Notes: generated by a model not told the origin, from the letters alone. Positions 1 to 6,764 are shown, numbered from the stretch's first letter. The stretch: 7,017 bases of DNA from Candidatus Aminicenantota bacterium (GCA_030671465.1 DAOVIP010000101.1:1-7017), one strand, 5' to 3'. A program made the numbers and translations.

Positions 1-149
1 AATTTCTGGCCCTGGAGTCAGAGCTGAAGCAGTATGCAAAGACGGTGAAAGACTGCATCAAAAAAACCCGGAATTATCATCTGAATCCGTCAAAACTCTC
101 CCAGGAAGACATTGAAAAACTGAAAAGCCTGGGATACATTCAGGACTGA
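1..149 (+). CDS. C-terminal fragment of a probable sulfatase-family (alkaline phosphatase superfamily) protein
   Basis: Reading from base 3, an open frame of 48 codons runs to the TGA at 147-149; the gene begins outside the window on the left. The visible part is hydrophilic and helical, lysine- and glutamate-rich, and finishes with EDIEKLKSLGYIQD. A tail of the form acidic/basic helix followed by L-(K/R)-(S/A)-L-G-Y is common at the very C-terminus of bacterial sulfatase-like proteins, and the 605-residue sulfatase-like protein in this window ends in the closely matching EEKEKLRSLGYL. None of the catalytic region is visible, so the assignment rests on the tail and on the two relatives nearby. 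The gene converges on the 175-2640 gene with only 25 bases between the stop codons. It could instead be an unrelated protein with a similar tail. Confidence 0.6.
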   Translation, partial: FLALESELKQYAKTVKDCIKKTRNYHLNPSKLSQEDIEKLKSLGYIQD

Positions 150-180
150 CAGTTTCAAGTTCTGATTGACTATCTCAGTC
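144..180. repeat. Inverted repeat spanning both convergent stop codons
   Basis: GACTGA at 144-149 is the last codon and stop of the left gene. TCAGTC at 175-180 is its exact reverse complement and holds the last codon and stop of the 175-2640 gene, since both genes end Asp-TGA. An inner CAG (150-152) can also pair with CTG (162-164), leaving a 10-base one-sided bulge. It could act as a weak bidirectional stem between convergent genes, but neither strand shows a U-tract after it. It may be only a by-product of both genes ending in the same two codons. Confidence 0.25.
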
Positions 181-2640
181 GGATGGGTCTCGCCAGCCTT
201 GAATCCGGTTGTTTTCGGGAAACCATTTCCTGAACGGCCCGGGTCCCCTGACCAGACAATTTAAAAAGACCGTCACGCCTTGATATCGGTCCGGCAGCCG
301 AATCCGGACCCGACATTTCGCCTGATCGCCGGGAAAAAGATCATGGGGCAGCCAATATTCCAACTCCCTGGTTTCGACATGACCGACCAATTGAACTCCC
401 AGAACCACCCCCTGCTGTTCTCCGGATACCCAGTAATAGGGACCGGGATTCACAACGGTGATGACGCCTTCCAGATAACCATCCAGTCGGGCCTGGTTCG
501 GGTTGACCCACCTGGCTTCCAGAGACACTTCCAGTTGATCCCAGGCAATGGCATGGTATCCCCTGGGCAGCCTCAGTGAATCGTGTAGTCCATATTCTGA
601 CTGGACCTCGACCACCTCAACCGGTTTGGCCAATCGCAGTGTTTCGCCCATGATATTGATATCAACCACCAGCCGCTGGGAGCCGGGCAATACGTCCAGC
701 TCAATTTTCTTTTGCCGGTTGAACCAGTGGAATAATGCCGGTGGCCTCCAGCTTTCCGCCAAGGGCCTGATTCCGGAATCCTGAACTCGGGTTTCCAATT
801 CCCACAAACGCGACGGTGTAAAACTGAATTTCGAAGGCGCTTTCAGGTTGAATACCATGGCTTTTTCAGCAGGTTTGACCTCCAGGCAGAAATTCACAGT
901 GCCGGAAACAAATCGGGAGGGTGTGGAGATTTCAAGGTCTTGGCGGGGCTTTAGATCATGGCGGATGTCTCCGCCTTTCAATGACCAGAGAGATAAATAT
1001 CCGCTCCGGTTCAACAACCTGATTTCCGGGTATTGCTGGATTCGCATTAATAATCTCCGCCGGTCTTTCCCGTAGTAGCGTTCGTGAATCACAATCCGGT
1101 CTACCTCCAGAGACTGTAAAATCCGGATGGAGTGAGAGGAGGGGAATTCTCTCATTTCCGTTTCCAGCTGGGATTGTAAAGGCGGCCACAATCCGGACAC
1201 CCCGTTCACCAGCCGTTTCCAGTGATGGGAGGAGCTCACCATGGCCCGGATATCGGTGTGAATATTGACCGGAAGTTCAATGAGGGTACGGGACTGTTTG
1301 TCCGCTTCTATCTGACCATAGAATCTTTTATTGTTCCGGTCCAGGGCCCGTTGAGGATTTACCAAACTCATCGATTCCACACAAATCCCCAGAACAATAA
1401 ATCCAATAAAAAAACCCTTCAGCGGTTTGCGTTTAAAAAAGTTTTTTATGATATAGGCGGCCAGCACCGCAATGATCAGTATAACAAACAAAGAAAGCCG
1501 ATGGGGATTGCGGGTGGCCTGAAGCGGTGGGTATGCAAACCATAGCAACTGGAAGGGAAGCGGGATTTTCCAGGGAATGCCAAGTGTATAGGGCCCCATG
1601 GATAGGATAAAAAGACATAGTCCGGTTAGCCTTAAGCTGCTCAGCCAGGCGGGCATTTTCTTGATCAAAAAGCTGAAAGCAAAAAATCCCAGCACCAAAA
1701 AACCCGGAAACATATAGTTTTCAACGATTCCATCCCGTTTCCCGGTGGGCAAAAATTTTAAAGTCTGGCCCCACAACCAGTTCTCATCACTGACCGTAAA
1801 CCAGCTCCAGACCGGCCCGGTATATTGAACCTGATTTTCCAGGGTTCTGATCATTCCGGTATGGCGGGCCGCCTGCTGGTAATGTAAAAATACCGGGACC
1901 ATCAAAAGCCAGACCAGGAACACGCAGACCACCCACTGGATAATCTTCCTTTTGCTGAAATTTCGCCTCTGATAGAAAAACCAGATCAGGTTCCATATCC
2001 CCAGGAATATCCCCAGAAAAATACCGAGATAAATATTGATGGCAAAGGTCCAGAGCCAGAAACCTCCTATCACCCACAAATGACGCTTCAAACCCCTTTC
2101 CCAGAATTCCCGGTTGGCGTAGAGGATAAGGGGCAGCCACATCAAACCCAGCATGTGAAATCTTCCCAGGGAAAAAGCCTTCAGGATCCAGGGATTCAGG
2201 GAAAAAATCAAGGCCCCGACCAGGGCCGGCCATTCGGCTCCGATCAATTTTCTCAAAAACCAGAAAGTCATGATGGCGGTGAGCCACAGCATCAGAATGG
2301 AAAGCAAATTGGCAGTCAAAACCGGATTCCGGGTGAGGATCCATATTGGGAAGGCAAAGGGGGTCACCCCCAGCATATTTTCCGAAAGAGCCAGGGCAAA
2401 GGGATAGGGATACATGGCATTACCAGACCAATAATCAGTGAAGTCCAGGGTTTCCAGACAATGACAATTCCACAGCACGATCCAGGTATAAAAATTCGGG
2501 ACCCCCCGGAACACATGGGTATCGATATGGGGCAGCAACCAGAACCGGTTGATTAATATTGCGACCAAGAGAATGAGAAAAACCAGGAGATGCTTGACTG
2601 TGAAAGGAGATTGATATCGATTCTTTGACCTGCTGCTCAC
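175..2640 (-). CDS. Polytopic GT-C-like membrane protein with extracytoplasmic C-terminal beta-sandwich domain
   Basis: 821 residues. One TM helix (about 17-35) precedes a loop with D40 (HIDTHVF), where GT-C glycosyltransferases carry a catalytic acidic residue. About nine more hydrophobic segments follow to about residue 424. Family-like marks are a His in GRFHMLGLMWLPL (159-171), PPLQATRNPHRLSLF (371-385, matching the usual LRxPxRF stretch of this membrane protein class), then a soluble part with IELPV (454-458), VNGVSG (478-483) and DRIVIHERYYG (514-524). The last ~120 residues form a probable beta-sandwich: ITVVNPGPYYW (727-737), GVVLGVQLV, WLPHDLFPGD (763-772). By analogy it would transfer sugars from polyprenyl-phosphate carriers on the outer face of the inner membrane; substrate unknown. 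Start is GTG at 2640: an in-frame stop lies 46 bases upstream with no ATG between, and TM1 follows at once. A DUF-type membrane protein without transferase activity is the main alternative. Confidence 0.75.
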   Translation of the reverse strand: MSSRSKNRYQSPFTVKHLLVFLILLVAILINRFWLLPHIDTHVFRGVPNFYTWIVLWNCHCLETLDFTDYWSGNAMYPYPFALALSENMLGVTPFAFPIWILTRNPVLTANLLSILMLWLTAIMTFWFLRKLIGAEWPALVGALIFSLNPWILKAFSLGRFHMLGLMWLPLILYANREFWERGLKRHLWVIGGFWLWTFAINIYLGIFLGIFLGIWNLIWFFYQRRNFSKRKIIQWVVCVFLVWLLMVPVFLHYQQAARHTGMIRTLENQVQYTGPVWSWFTVSDENWLWGQTLKFLPTGKRDGIVENYMFPGFLVLGFFAFSFLIKKMPAWLSSLRLTGLCLFILSMGPYTLGIPWKIPLPFQLLWFAYPPLQATRNPHRLSLFVILIIAVLAAYIIKNFFKRKPLKGFFIGFIVLGICVESMSLVNPQRALDRNNKRFYGQIEADKQSRTLIELPVNIHTDIRAMVSSSHHWKRLVNGVSGLWPPLQSQLETEMREFPSSHSIRILQSLEVDRIVIHERYYGKDRRRLLMRIQQYPEIRLLNRSGYLSLWSLKGGDIRHDLKPRQDLEISTPSRFVSGTVNFCLEVKPAEKAMVFNLKAPSKFSFTPSRLWELETRVQDSGIRPLAESWRPPALFHWFNRQKKIELDVLPGSQRLVVDINIMGETLRLAKPVEVVEVQSEYGLHDSLRLPRGYHAIAWDQLEVSLEARWVNPNQARLDGYLEGVITVVNPGPYYWVSGEQQGVVLGVQLVGHVETRELEYWLPHDLFPGDQAKCRVRIRLPDRYQGVTVFLNCLVRGPGPFRKWFPENNRIQGWRDPSD

Positions 2641-2645
2641 ATTTT

Positions 2646-2656
2646 TCCCCGTCTCC
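2646..2656 (-). promoter_or_regulatory. Weak ribosome binding region before the GTG start
   Basis: On the minus strand GGAG (2656-2653) lies 12 bases and GGGGA (2650-2646) 5 bases before the GTG at 2640. Neither is an ideal Shine-Dalgarno match at ideal spacing. It supports the GTG modestly; the main support is the absence of another in-frame start. An ATG at 2642 overlaps the GTG out of frame and is followed at once by TGA. Confidence 0.4.
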
Positions 2657-2701
2657 AGGAACTCAACTCGAACCGCAGTAGAACTTCAGTCCGAGGTTTT
2701 C

Positions 2702-2728
2702 AACAAAAGACCGGTCGTATCCAGCTTC
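2702..2728 (-). terminator. Candidate weak intrinsic terminator after the secreted propeller gene
   Basis: Two bases past the TAA at 2731 the minus strand can fold: GAAGCTGG (2728-2721), a six-base loop ATACGA, and CCGGTCTTT (2714-2706) with one bulged T. The arm runs into TTTTGTT (2708-2702). The stem has two G-U pairs and the U-run is partly used in pairing, so termination would be partial. If real, it separates the secreted protein gene from the membrane protein gene 90 bases downstream and would leave that gene dependent on read-through or its own promoter. Confidence 0.35.
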
Positions 2729-2730
2729 AA

Positions 2731-4779
2731 TTACTCATCCTGGGGTTTTTCCAGAATGATATAGGCCCCGTGGCTTTCCTTGCCATTACCAGCCACAGAG
2801 GTCACTACATATACATATTCATCTTCATTCTCACTGGCATTCCGGTGATTGTACTCGAATGTGTTCCCATCCACCTCATCCACTAGTACCCGTTCTCCGT
2901 CTTCAACATAATAAATCCGGAAAGCCACAATATTGAGAGTGTTCTGGGGGTTGGCCTGCCAGGTCAATTTGGCAAAGTATTCGACTGTAAAAAGGGTCCG
3001 GTTGATCAGGGATTCCCCGGTTAGTCCGATGGGGGGGTAAATCGGATATTTGATTACCCTGACGGTATCTTCATCGGTTACCGAAGATTCATCATAGACC
3101 ACCGCATTCAGCTTGTGGGCGGATCCCTGGGCATAGGACTGGGTATTCCAGCTATAGGTATAGGGATCCTCGGTTGCCGTGCTCTTCAGTTTTCCATCCA
3201 CATAAAAATCAACCTTTTCAATTTGGCCCTTGTCATCGCTGGTCTTGGCAATCACATCAACCACACCGGCCACAGAACCGTTCCAGATCAAATTGGCAAC
3301 GGCAATGGTGGGCGGGCAATTCATGTCCACGGTGATTTCATCCTCAATGATCTCACTGTTGGTCTTATAGCCAATAACCTTGATGTCATGATCTCCCTTT
3401 TCATACTGGGTGATATCCCAATCGATCTCATAGGGTTCAGCCGTGGCTTCGCCGAGCAACACATCATCCACATAGAATTCAACCCGGGTCATGTCGGCAG
3501 GAACCTGAACCTTGGCTTCAATTTTATCCACATCATCACAGATGTTCTGATTGGCATGGGGGGTGGAGATAAACAATTCCTTATGGATGATGGAATAGAG
3601 GATCAACTCCTCCATCCAGTCCCGCCAGATCAGGTAAATCCCGTTTTCATTGGCAGTAATGGCCGGTTTGCTGTGAAAGGTGATGTGGGCATCCAGGGTC
3701 AGGATTTCTTTGCTCCACTGCCCATCTTCCTTGACCGCCAGGTTGATCCGGTTGGCTTCGGAATCCGGACAGGGCATATCGGCCCAGGTCACATAAACCC
3801 GACCTTCGGGACCGACTGCGATGCCGGGCCAGGCATTGTCATACTCATGAATATCACATAGCTCAATTGGACCATTGCTGACATTGTATTGATCGGTCCA
3901 ATCACTGCTGCCGGCATATTTCGCTTCATAATAAATCGATTGAGAGCTGTAGGTCATATGTGCATGGTGGACATTCAGTTCACGGTCCACAAAAAGGTCA
4001 CCGAAGGAAACGCATTTCTCCCCCGGCGGGATGGGAATATCCTGAACCGGTGCATCGATCAGGGTCCCGCCATCAGCGCAGTAAACATACTTACCCGGAT
4101 CCTGGCCACTCTTGTAAACCGCATGAACACCGCCTTCCATATCGATAAACATGGCCGTATCTCTCCACTTGATCGAACCCTCAACCAGGGTCCAGCCATT
4201 GTTATAGCTGCCAGGCTCTCCGGTCCAGTACTTCACCGTACTCCAGAAGTTAGGCAGCGGGGTCCAGACCTGGCCGATGAAATGCATTTTCCCGGACAGA
4301 TCGGCTCCACCCACAGGCTGGGATATATGGGCCCCGGAACCGGTCCAGACATGTTCCCGGTGCCAGCCGGAGGCATCCTTCCACACATGAACCAATTTGT
4401 CTCCGGGTTTTGGACTCATCCAAGAAATATGAACACTCTCTCCGCTGGGCCGGGCCATGATCCTGGGCCGCTGAAACTGGGGAAACACATCATGGGAATC
4501 CGGAATAACCTCTTCGTTCACAACTGCATTCTGAACAATCTGGGCGTAATGAAGGGATCCGTCATTGTCTTCCCAGATAAAATGAACATTATTGTTGTTA
4601 TCCGAGCACAGGTCAAAGATACAATTCTGGGAATAAATACCCAGATTGATGATAATCGGTTCGGCCTGGGCCGGCATGTAGCCGGCACTATCTGCAGTGG
4701 CTTTTTCTTCAGCCTTTTCAAAGCCGATCAGGCTGAGCGAGATCAACAGGGCCACCATTATTATCAGTTTGAATTTCAT
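2731..4779 (-). CDS. Secreted seven-repeat beta-propeller protein with two Ig-like domains and a C-terminal FN3-like domain
   Basis: 682 residues. A signal peptide is clear: KFK, a hydrophobic core at 5-20, and a possible AxA cleavage site near residue 29. Residues ~45-400 hold seven repeats of the type G-x-(V/I/M)-(H/Y)-x-x-W (around 64, 116, 165, 217, 269, 328 and 381), spaced about 50 residues, as in sialidase-like or BNR-type seven-bladed propellers; canonical SxDxGxTW Asp boxes are absent, so sialidase activity is not supported. Two Ig-like modules follow: ~402-487 (VEFYVDDVLLGEATAEPYEIDW) split as VEFYVDDVL and PYEIDW, and ~488-577 (VDFYVDGKL, DPYTYSW), matching Big_17-type domains. Residues ~582-678 are FN3-like (KLTWQANPQN, FRIYYVEDG, FEYNHR). 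Eight cysteines fit oxidised folding outside the cell. Probable role: binding a surface or extracellular glycan or protein. Start is fixed by AGGAGG six bases before the ATG; it has its own promoter. Confidence 0.85.
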   Translation of the reverse strand: MKFKLIIMVALLISLSLIGFEKAEEKATADSAGYMPAQAEPIIINLGIYSQNCIFDLCSDNNNNVHFIWEDNDGSLHYAQIVQNAVVNEEVIPDSHDVFPQFQRPRIMARPSGESVHISWMSPKPGDKLVHVWKDASGWHREHVWTGSGAHISQPVGGADLSGKMHFIGQVWTPLPNFWSTVKYWTGEPGSYNNGWTLVEGSIKWRDTAMFIDMEGGVHAVYKSGQDPGKYVYCADGGTLIDAPVQDIPIPPGEKCVSFGDLFVDRELNVHHAHMTYSSQSIYYEAKYAGSSDWTDQYNVSNGPIELCDIHEYDNAWPGIAVGPEGRVYVTWADMPCPDSEANRINLAVKEDGQWSKEILTLDAHITFHSKPAITANENGIYLIWRDWMEELILYSIIHKELFISTPHANQNICDDVDKIEAKVQVPADMTRVEFYVDDVLLGEATAEPYEIDWDITQYEKGDHDIKVIGYKTNSEIIEDEITVDMNCPPTIAVANLIWNGSVAGVVDVIAKTSDDKGQIEKVDFYVDGKLKSTATEDPYTYSWNTQSYAQGSAHKLNAVVYDESSVTDEDTVRVIKYPIYPPIGLTGESLINRTLFTVEYFAKLTWQANPQNTLNIVAFRIYYVEDGERVLVDEVDGNTFEYNHRNASENEDEYVYVVTSVAGNGKESHGAYIILEKPQDE

Positions 4780-4785
4780 CTAATT

Positions 4786-4791
4786 CCTCCT
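4786..4791 (-). promoter_or_regulatory. Strong Shine-Dalgarno site of the secreted propeller gene
   Basis: Minus-strand AGGAGG sits six bases before the ATG at 4779. It is the only full consensus ribosome binding site in the window and fixes this start. Confidence 0.9.
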
Positions 4792-4808
4792 AAATAATTA
4801 AAGATGTA

Positions 4809-4837
4809 ATTATATGCAAAAAATTTTGGATAGTCAA
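4809..4837 (-). promoter_or_regulatory. Sigma70-type promoter of the secreted propeller gene
   Basis: On the minus strand TTGACT (4837-4832, five of six consensus bases) is followed by exactly 17 bases and a perfect TATAAT (4814-4809). The expected transcription start is near 4802, giving a leader of about 23 bases that includes the AGGAGG. The spacer carries an A4T6 run. The promoter lies in the gap after the sulfatase-like gene, so the secreted protein is very likely transcribed on its own, probably at a high level. Confidence 0.85.
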
Positions 4838-4839
4838 CA

Positions 4840-4850
4840 CCATTTCATGG
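4840..4850. repeat. Short inverted repeat just upstream of the -35 element
   Basis: CCAT-TTC-ATGG is a perfect four-base inverted repeat with a three-base centre, ending three bases before the -35 of the promoter. It sits 8 bases past the sulfatase-like gene's stop. It might be a regulator half-site pair or a remnant of a small hairpin; it is short enough to be chance. Confidence 0.2.
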
Positions 4851-4857
4851 AAAATTA

Positions 4858-6675
4858 CTACAAATACCCCAAGGATCTCAGTTTTTCCTTTTCTTCCTCA
4901 CTCAGGGTCACATTTTTCAGTCGTTTTCTCTTCATGACCGCAGCGATGGTTTTTTTCATCCGGTTCAGTTCTGACCTGAAATGGTTCAGCTGGCGGACTT
5001 TTTCTTTACCGGTCAGCTCCGAAACTTCAGACCGATCCTTGCCCAGGTCAAAAAGCTGTATGTCATCGACTTCCGGAGGGGTTCCGAATTCGGCAAAATA
5101 ATCCAGGTCTTCCGGGGTAAATCTAAAATTATAGATGAGCTTGAAACGGTTTCTCAGCAGGGACAATTTCGGCGGAATTTGCCGGACCAGCCAGGCCACC
5201 GATGTCGAGGACAACAATTGTTCCCGGTCCCAGGCCTGCCCCTTTAAAAGCGGCATCAGGCTCAATCCATCAACCTGTGGATTCGGGCTGATCCGGTACT
5301 GATCCATCACCGTGGGCAACACATCAATCAACCCGACATTTTCCCAGATCTTTTTGCCTTTGAACCGGAAACCGGGGAACTTGATAAACAGCGGTACCTG
5401 AATCACCTCATTATACAGGGAATGGCAATGGGCCCAGCCCTGATGTTCATAGAATTCTTCACCGTGATCGGATAGAAAAACGATCATGGACCGGTCATAG
5501 ATGTTCAGGTCCTTGAGGCTGCGGATAAAATCCCCGAAAAAACGGTCAAAGGCTAAAATTTCGGCATCATAAAGCGTTTCCATGGCCAGGCGCAGATTCG
5601 GTGCCACATCGTTTTTAAATTGTTTTTTATAAAAGAATGAATCCAGTTTTTTATATTCGGATTGCTCGGAAACCTGTTTCAGAAACTTTTCCGGAGGCGC
5701 ATAGGGCGAATGAATCTGATAGGTATGCAGGAACATGAAAACAGAGGGCGCCTGAATCCTTTTCAGAAAGTCAAGGGCCTGAGCAAACATGACTTTTCCG
5801 CCCAGACTGTCTTTGGGAGAGGACAGAACCGAAAAAAGGTCAAACCCCCTGGAAAAGCCGAATTTGCCCTTCAACCATAAACCGGCATTAAAATTGACCG
5901 TAAAAAATCTTTTCGAAAGGTCTCTGCTCAGAAAAGGGTTATCCGCTGATAAAGAGGAATTCCGGGTTATTTGATGATTGAATTCATACTGCCCGGTAAA
6001 AAAGCTCATGAATGAGGGGAGGGTCCAGTTGCTCTGGGCAAAGGCCTCGGTAAACTCACAGCAATCCCTTCTGAATTCACTGATATGGGGGGTCAGGTCC
6101 ACACCGTTCCGGGTGGCCCCCACCTTATCGTAGCGCAGGGTATCCAGGGCTATGACAAAAACATATTTCCGCTTATCTATATCAACAATATCATATATGA
6201 CCGGCCGGTTCGCCACCAGAATTCCATTTCCCTGGACCTCGATTCTGAACCGGTCCTGCTTCATTAATTTCATCTCTCTGAAAAAACTGTGATAGTAGGA
6301 ATGGCCCAGGTAGGTTTTCAATTTAATCAGCTTGCCCTTTCGGTCCAGATAGATGGATGTCCTGATTTTTCCGGAATCAGTGGCTACTGCCTGAAAGGTG
6401 AAAAAAATTCCCTTTTTTCCCCGGATTTCCGGTGATAGGGTCAGAATCCCGCTCCCCTTGAAATGCAAAACCTGGCCATCTGCAATATGCCGGTCCATTT
6501 TGACTTTTTTGGCCAGGCTGAGCTCGGGTTCCTGGAGAACTGGTTTCAGGCCCGGCGCTGAAAACTCCAGCCGGTGTAATCCGCTGCGGTCCGGACGGGG
6601 GATCAATACCAGTAACAAGGCCGCGGCTATCAGGATGAAAACAAGAGCGATAAATGATTTTTTCATTCTGGCCAT
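4858..6675 (-). CDS. Membrane-anchored sulfatase-like protein of the alkaline phosphatase superfamily, threonine-type active site
   Basis: 605 residues. An N-terminal signal anchor (KK then a hydrophobic core, 7-26) places it outside the membrane. Residues ~31-165 form a beta-rich module. The sulfatase-like domain starts at ~170: YVFVIALDTLRYD (171-183) with metal ligand D178; SNWTLPSFMSFFTG (215-228) is the nucleophile motif, with T218 where sulfatases have Cys or Ser and F222 in place of the conserved Arg; H317 and H322 in HTYQIHSPYAPPE; SDHGEEFYEHQGW (402-414) with metal ligands D403 and H404; GWAHCHSLYNEVIQVPL (413-429). It ends LRSLGYL with tandem stops TAG-TAA. Thr occupies this position in phosphoethanolamine and phosphoglycerol transferases such as EptA and LtaS, so phosphotransfer or phosphodiester cleavage is more likely than FGly-dependent sulfate ester hydrolysis. 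The ATG at 6675 lacks a Shine-Dalgarno; the ATG at 6666 (Met4, MKKSFIAL) is an equally good start. Confidence 0.85.
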   Translation of the reverse strand: MARMKKSFIALVFILIAAALLLVLIPRPDRSGLHRLEFSAPGLKPVLQEPELSLAKKVKMDRHIADGQVLHFKGSGILTLSPEIRGKKGIFFTFQAVATDSGKIRTSIYLDRKGKLIKLKTYLGHSYYHSFFREMKLMKQDRFRIEVQGNGILVANRPVIYDIVDIDKRKYVFVIALDTLRYDKVGATRNGVDLTPHISEFRRDCCEFTEAFAQSNWTLPSFMSFFTGQYEFNHQITRNSSLSADNPFLSRDLSKRFFTVNFNAGLWLKGKFGFSRGFDLFSVLSSPKDSLGGKVMFAQALDFLKRIQAPSVFMFLHTYQIHSPYAPPEKFLKQVSEQSEYKKLDSFFYKKQFKNDVAPNLRLAMETLYDAEILAFDRFFGDFIRSLKDLNIYDRSMIVFLSDHGEEFYEHQGWAHCHSLYNEVIQVPLFIKFPGFRFKGKKIWENVGLIDVLPTVMDQYRISPNPQVDGLSLMPLLKGQAWDREQLLSSTSVAWLVRQIPPKLSLLRNRFKLIYNFRFTPEDLDYFAEFGTPPEVDDIQLFDLGKDRSEVSELTGKEKVRQLNHFRSELNRMKKTIAAVMKRKRLKNVTLSEEEKEKLRSLGYL

Positions 6676-6702
6676 GTTACCAAATGCACTGATTTATGTC
6701 AA
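6674..6702 (-). promoter_or_regulatory. Candidate promoter overlapping the start of the sulfatase-like gene
   Basis: On the minus strand a perfect TTGACA (6702-6697), a 17-base spacer and TAACAT (6679-6674, four of six) look like a sigma70 promoter. The -10 includes the first two bases of the ATG at 6675. Transcription would then start at about 6667-6666, at the second ATG (Met4), giving a leaderless message that could not include Met1. Alternatively the match is chance and transcription comes from farther upstream. Confidence 0.5.
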
Positions 6703-6752
6703 TTTGAAGGATTTCCCCCGATAACCGATTCCCCGGTGACGCCCAACACATT

Positions 6753-6764
6753 TTCACCAGTGAA
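6753..6764. repeat. 12-base inverted repeat next to the stop of the right-edge gene
   Basis: TTCAC-CA-GTGAA is a perfect five-base inverted repeat immediately past the TGA at 6767-6765. The two-base loop is too small for a good hairpin and no U-tract follows on the minus strand, so it is not a normal terminator. It could be a regulator binding site for the next gene or chance. The rest of the gap (6676-6752) shows only the candidate promoter. Confidence 0.25.

Noticed and set aside
1990..2020. Small direct repeat ATATCCCCAG (two copies) in the membrane protein gene
   Set aside because: It encodes a repeated hydrophobic L-G-I stretch inside one transmembrane region and is explained by amino acid composition; there is no longer tandem array.
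1787..2556. Open frames on both strands inside the membrane protein gene (1787-2344 minus, 2080-2556 plus)
   Set aside because: The real frame has clear TM segments and family motifs. The alternatives have a biased composition, no start signals and no recognisable fold.
2640..2642. ATG overlapping the GTG start of the membrane protein gene, followed at once by TGA (a start-stop mini-ORF)
   Set aside because: It could tune translation, but a single overlapping ATG-TGA is easily chance and nothing else supports a regulatory role.
2671..2704. Possible promoter TTGAAA-17-TACTGC before the membrane protein gene on the minus strand
   Set aside because: The -35 matches five of six bases but the -10 matches only two of six, so I do not list it as a feature.
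3115..4797. Two long plus-strand open frames (3115-3861 and 3889-4797) in one frame opposite the secreted propeller gene
   Set aside because: They are codon-aligned with the minus-strand gene, so they stay open simply because that gene rarely uses TTA, CTA or TCA codons. They have no ribosome site, and the translations show no recognisable domain, while the minus strand has signal peptide, domains, promoter and Shine-Dalgarno.
6709..6735. Inverted pieces (ACCG and CGGT) in the gap before the sulfatase-like gene as a terminator for the right-edge gene
   Set aside because: The stem would be only about four pairs and no U-run follows on the minus strand.
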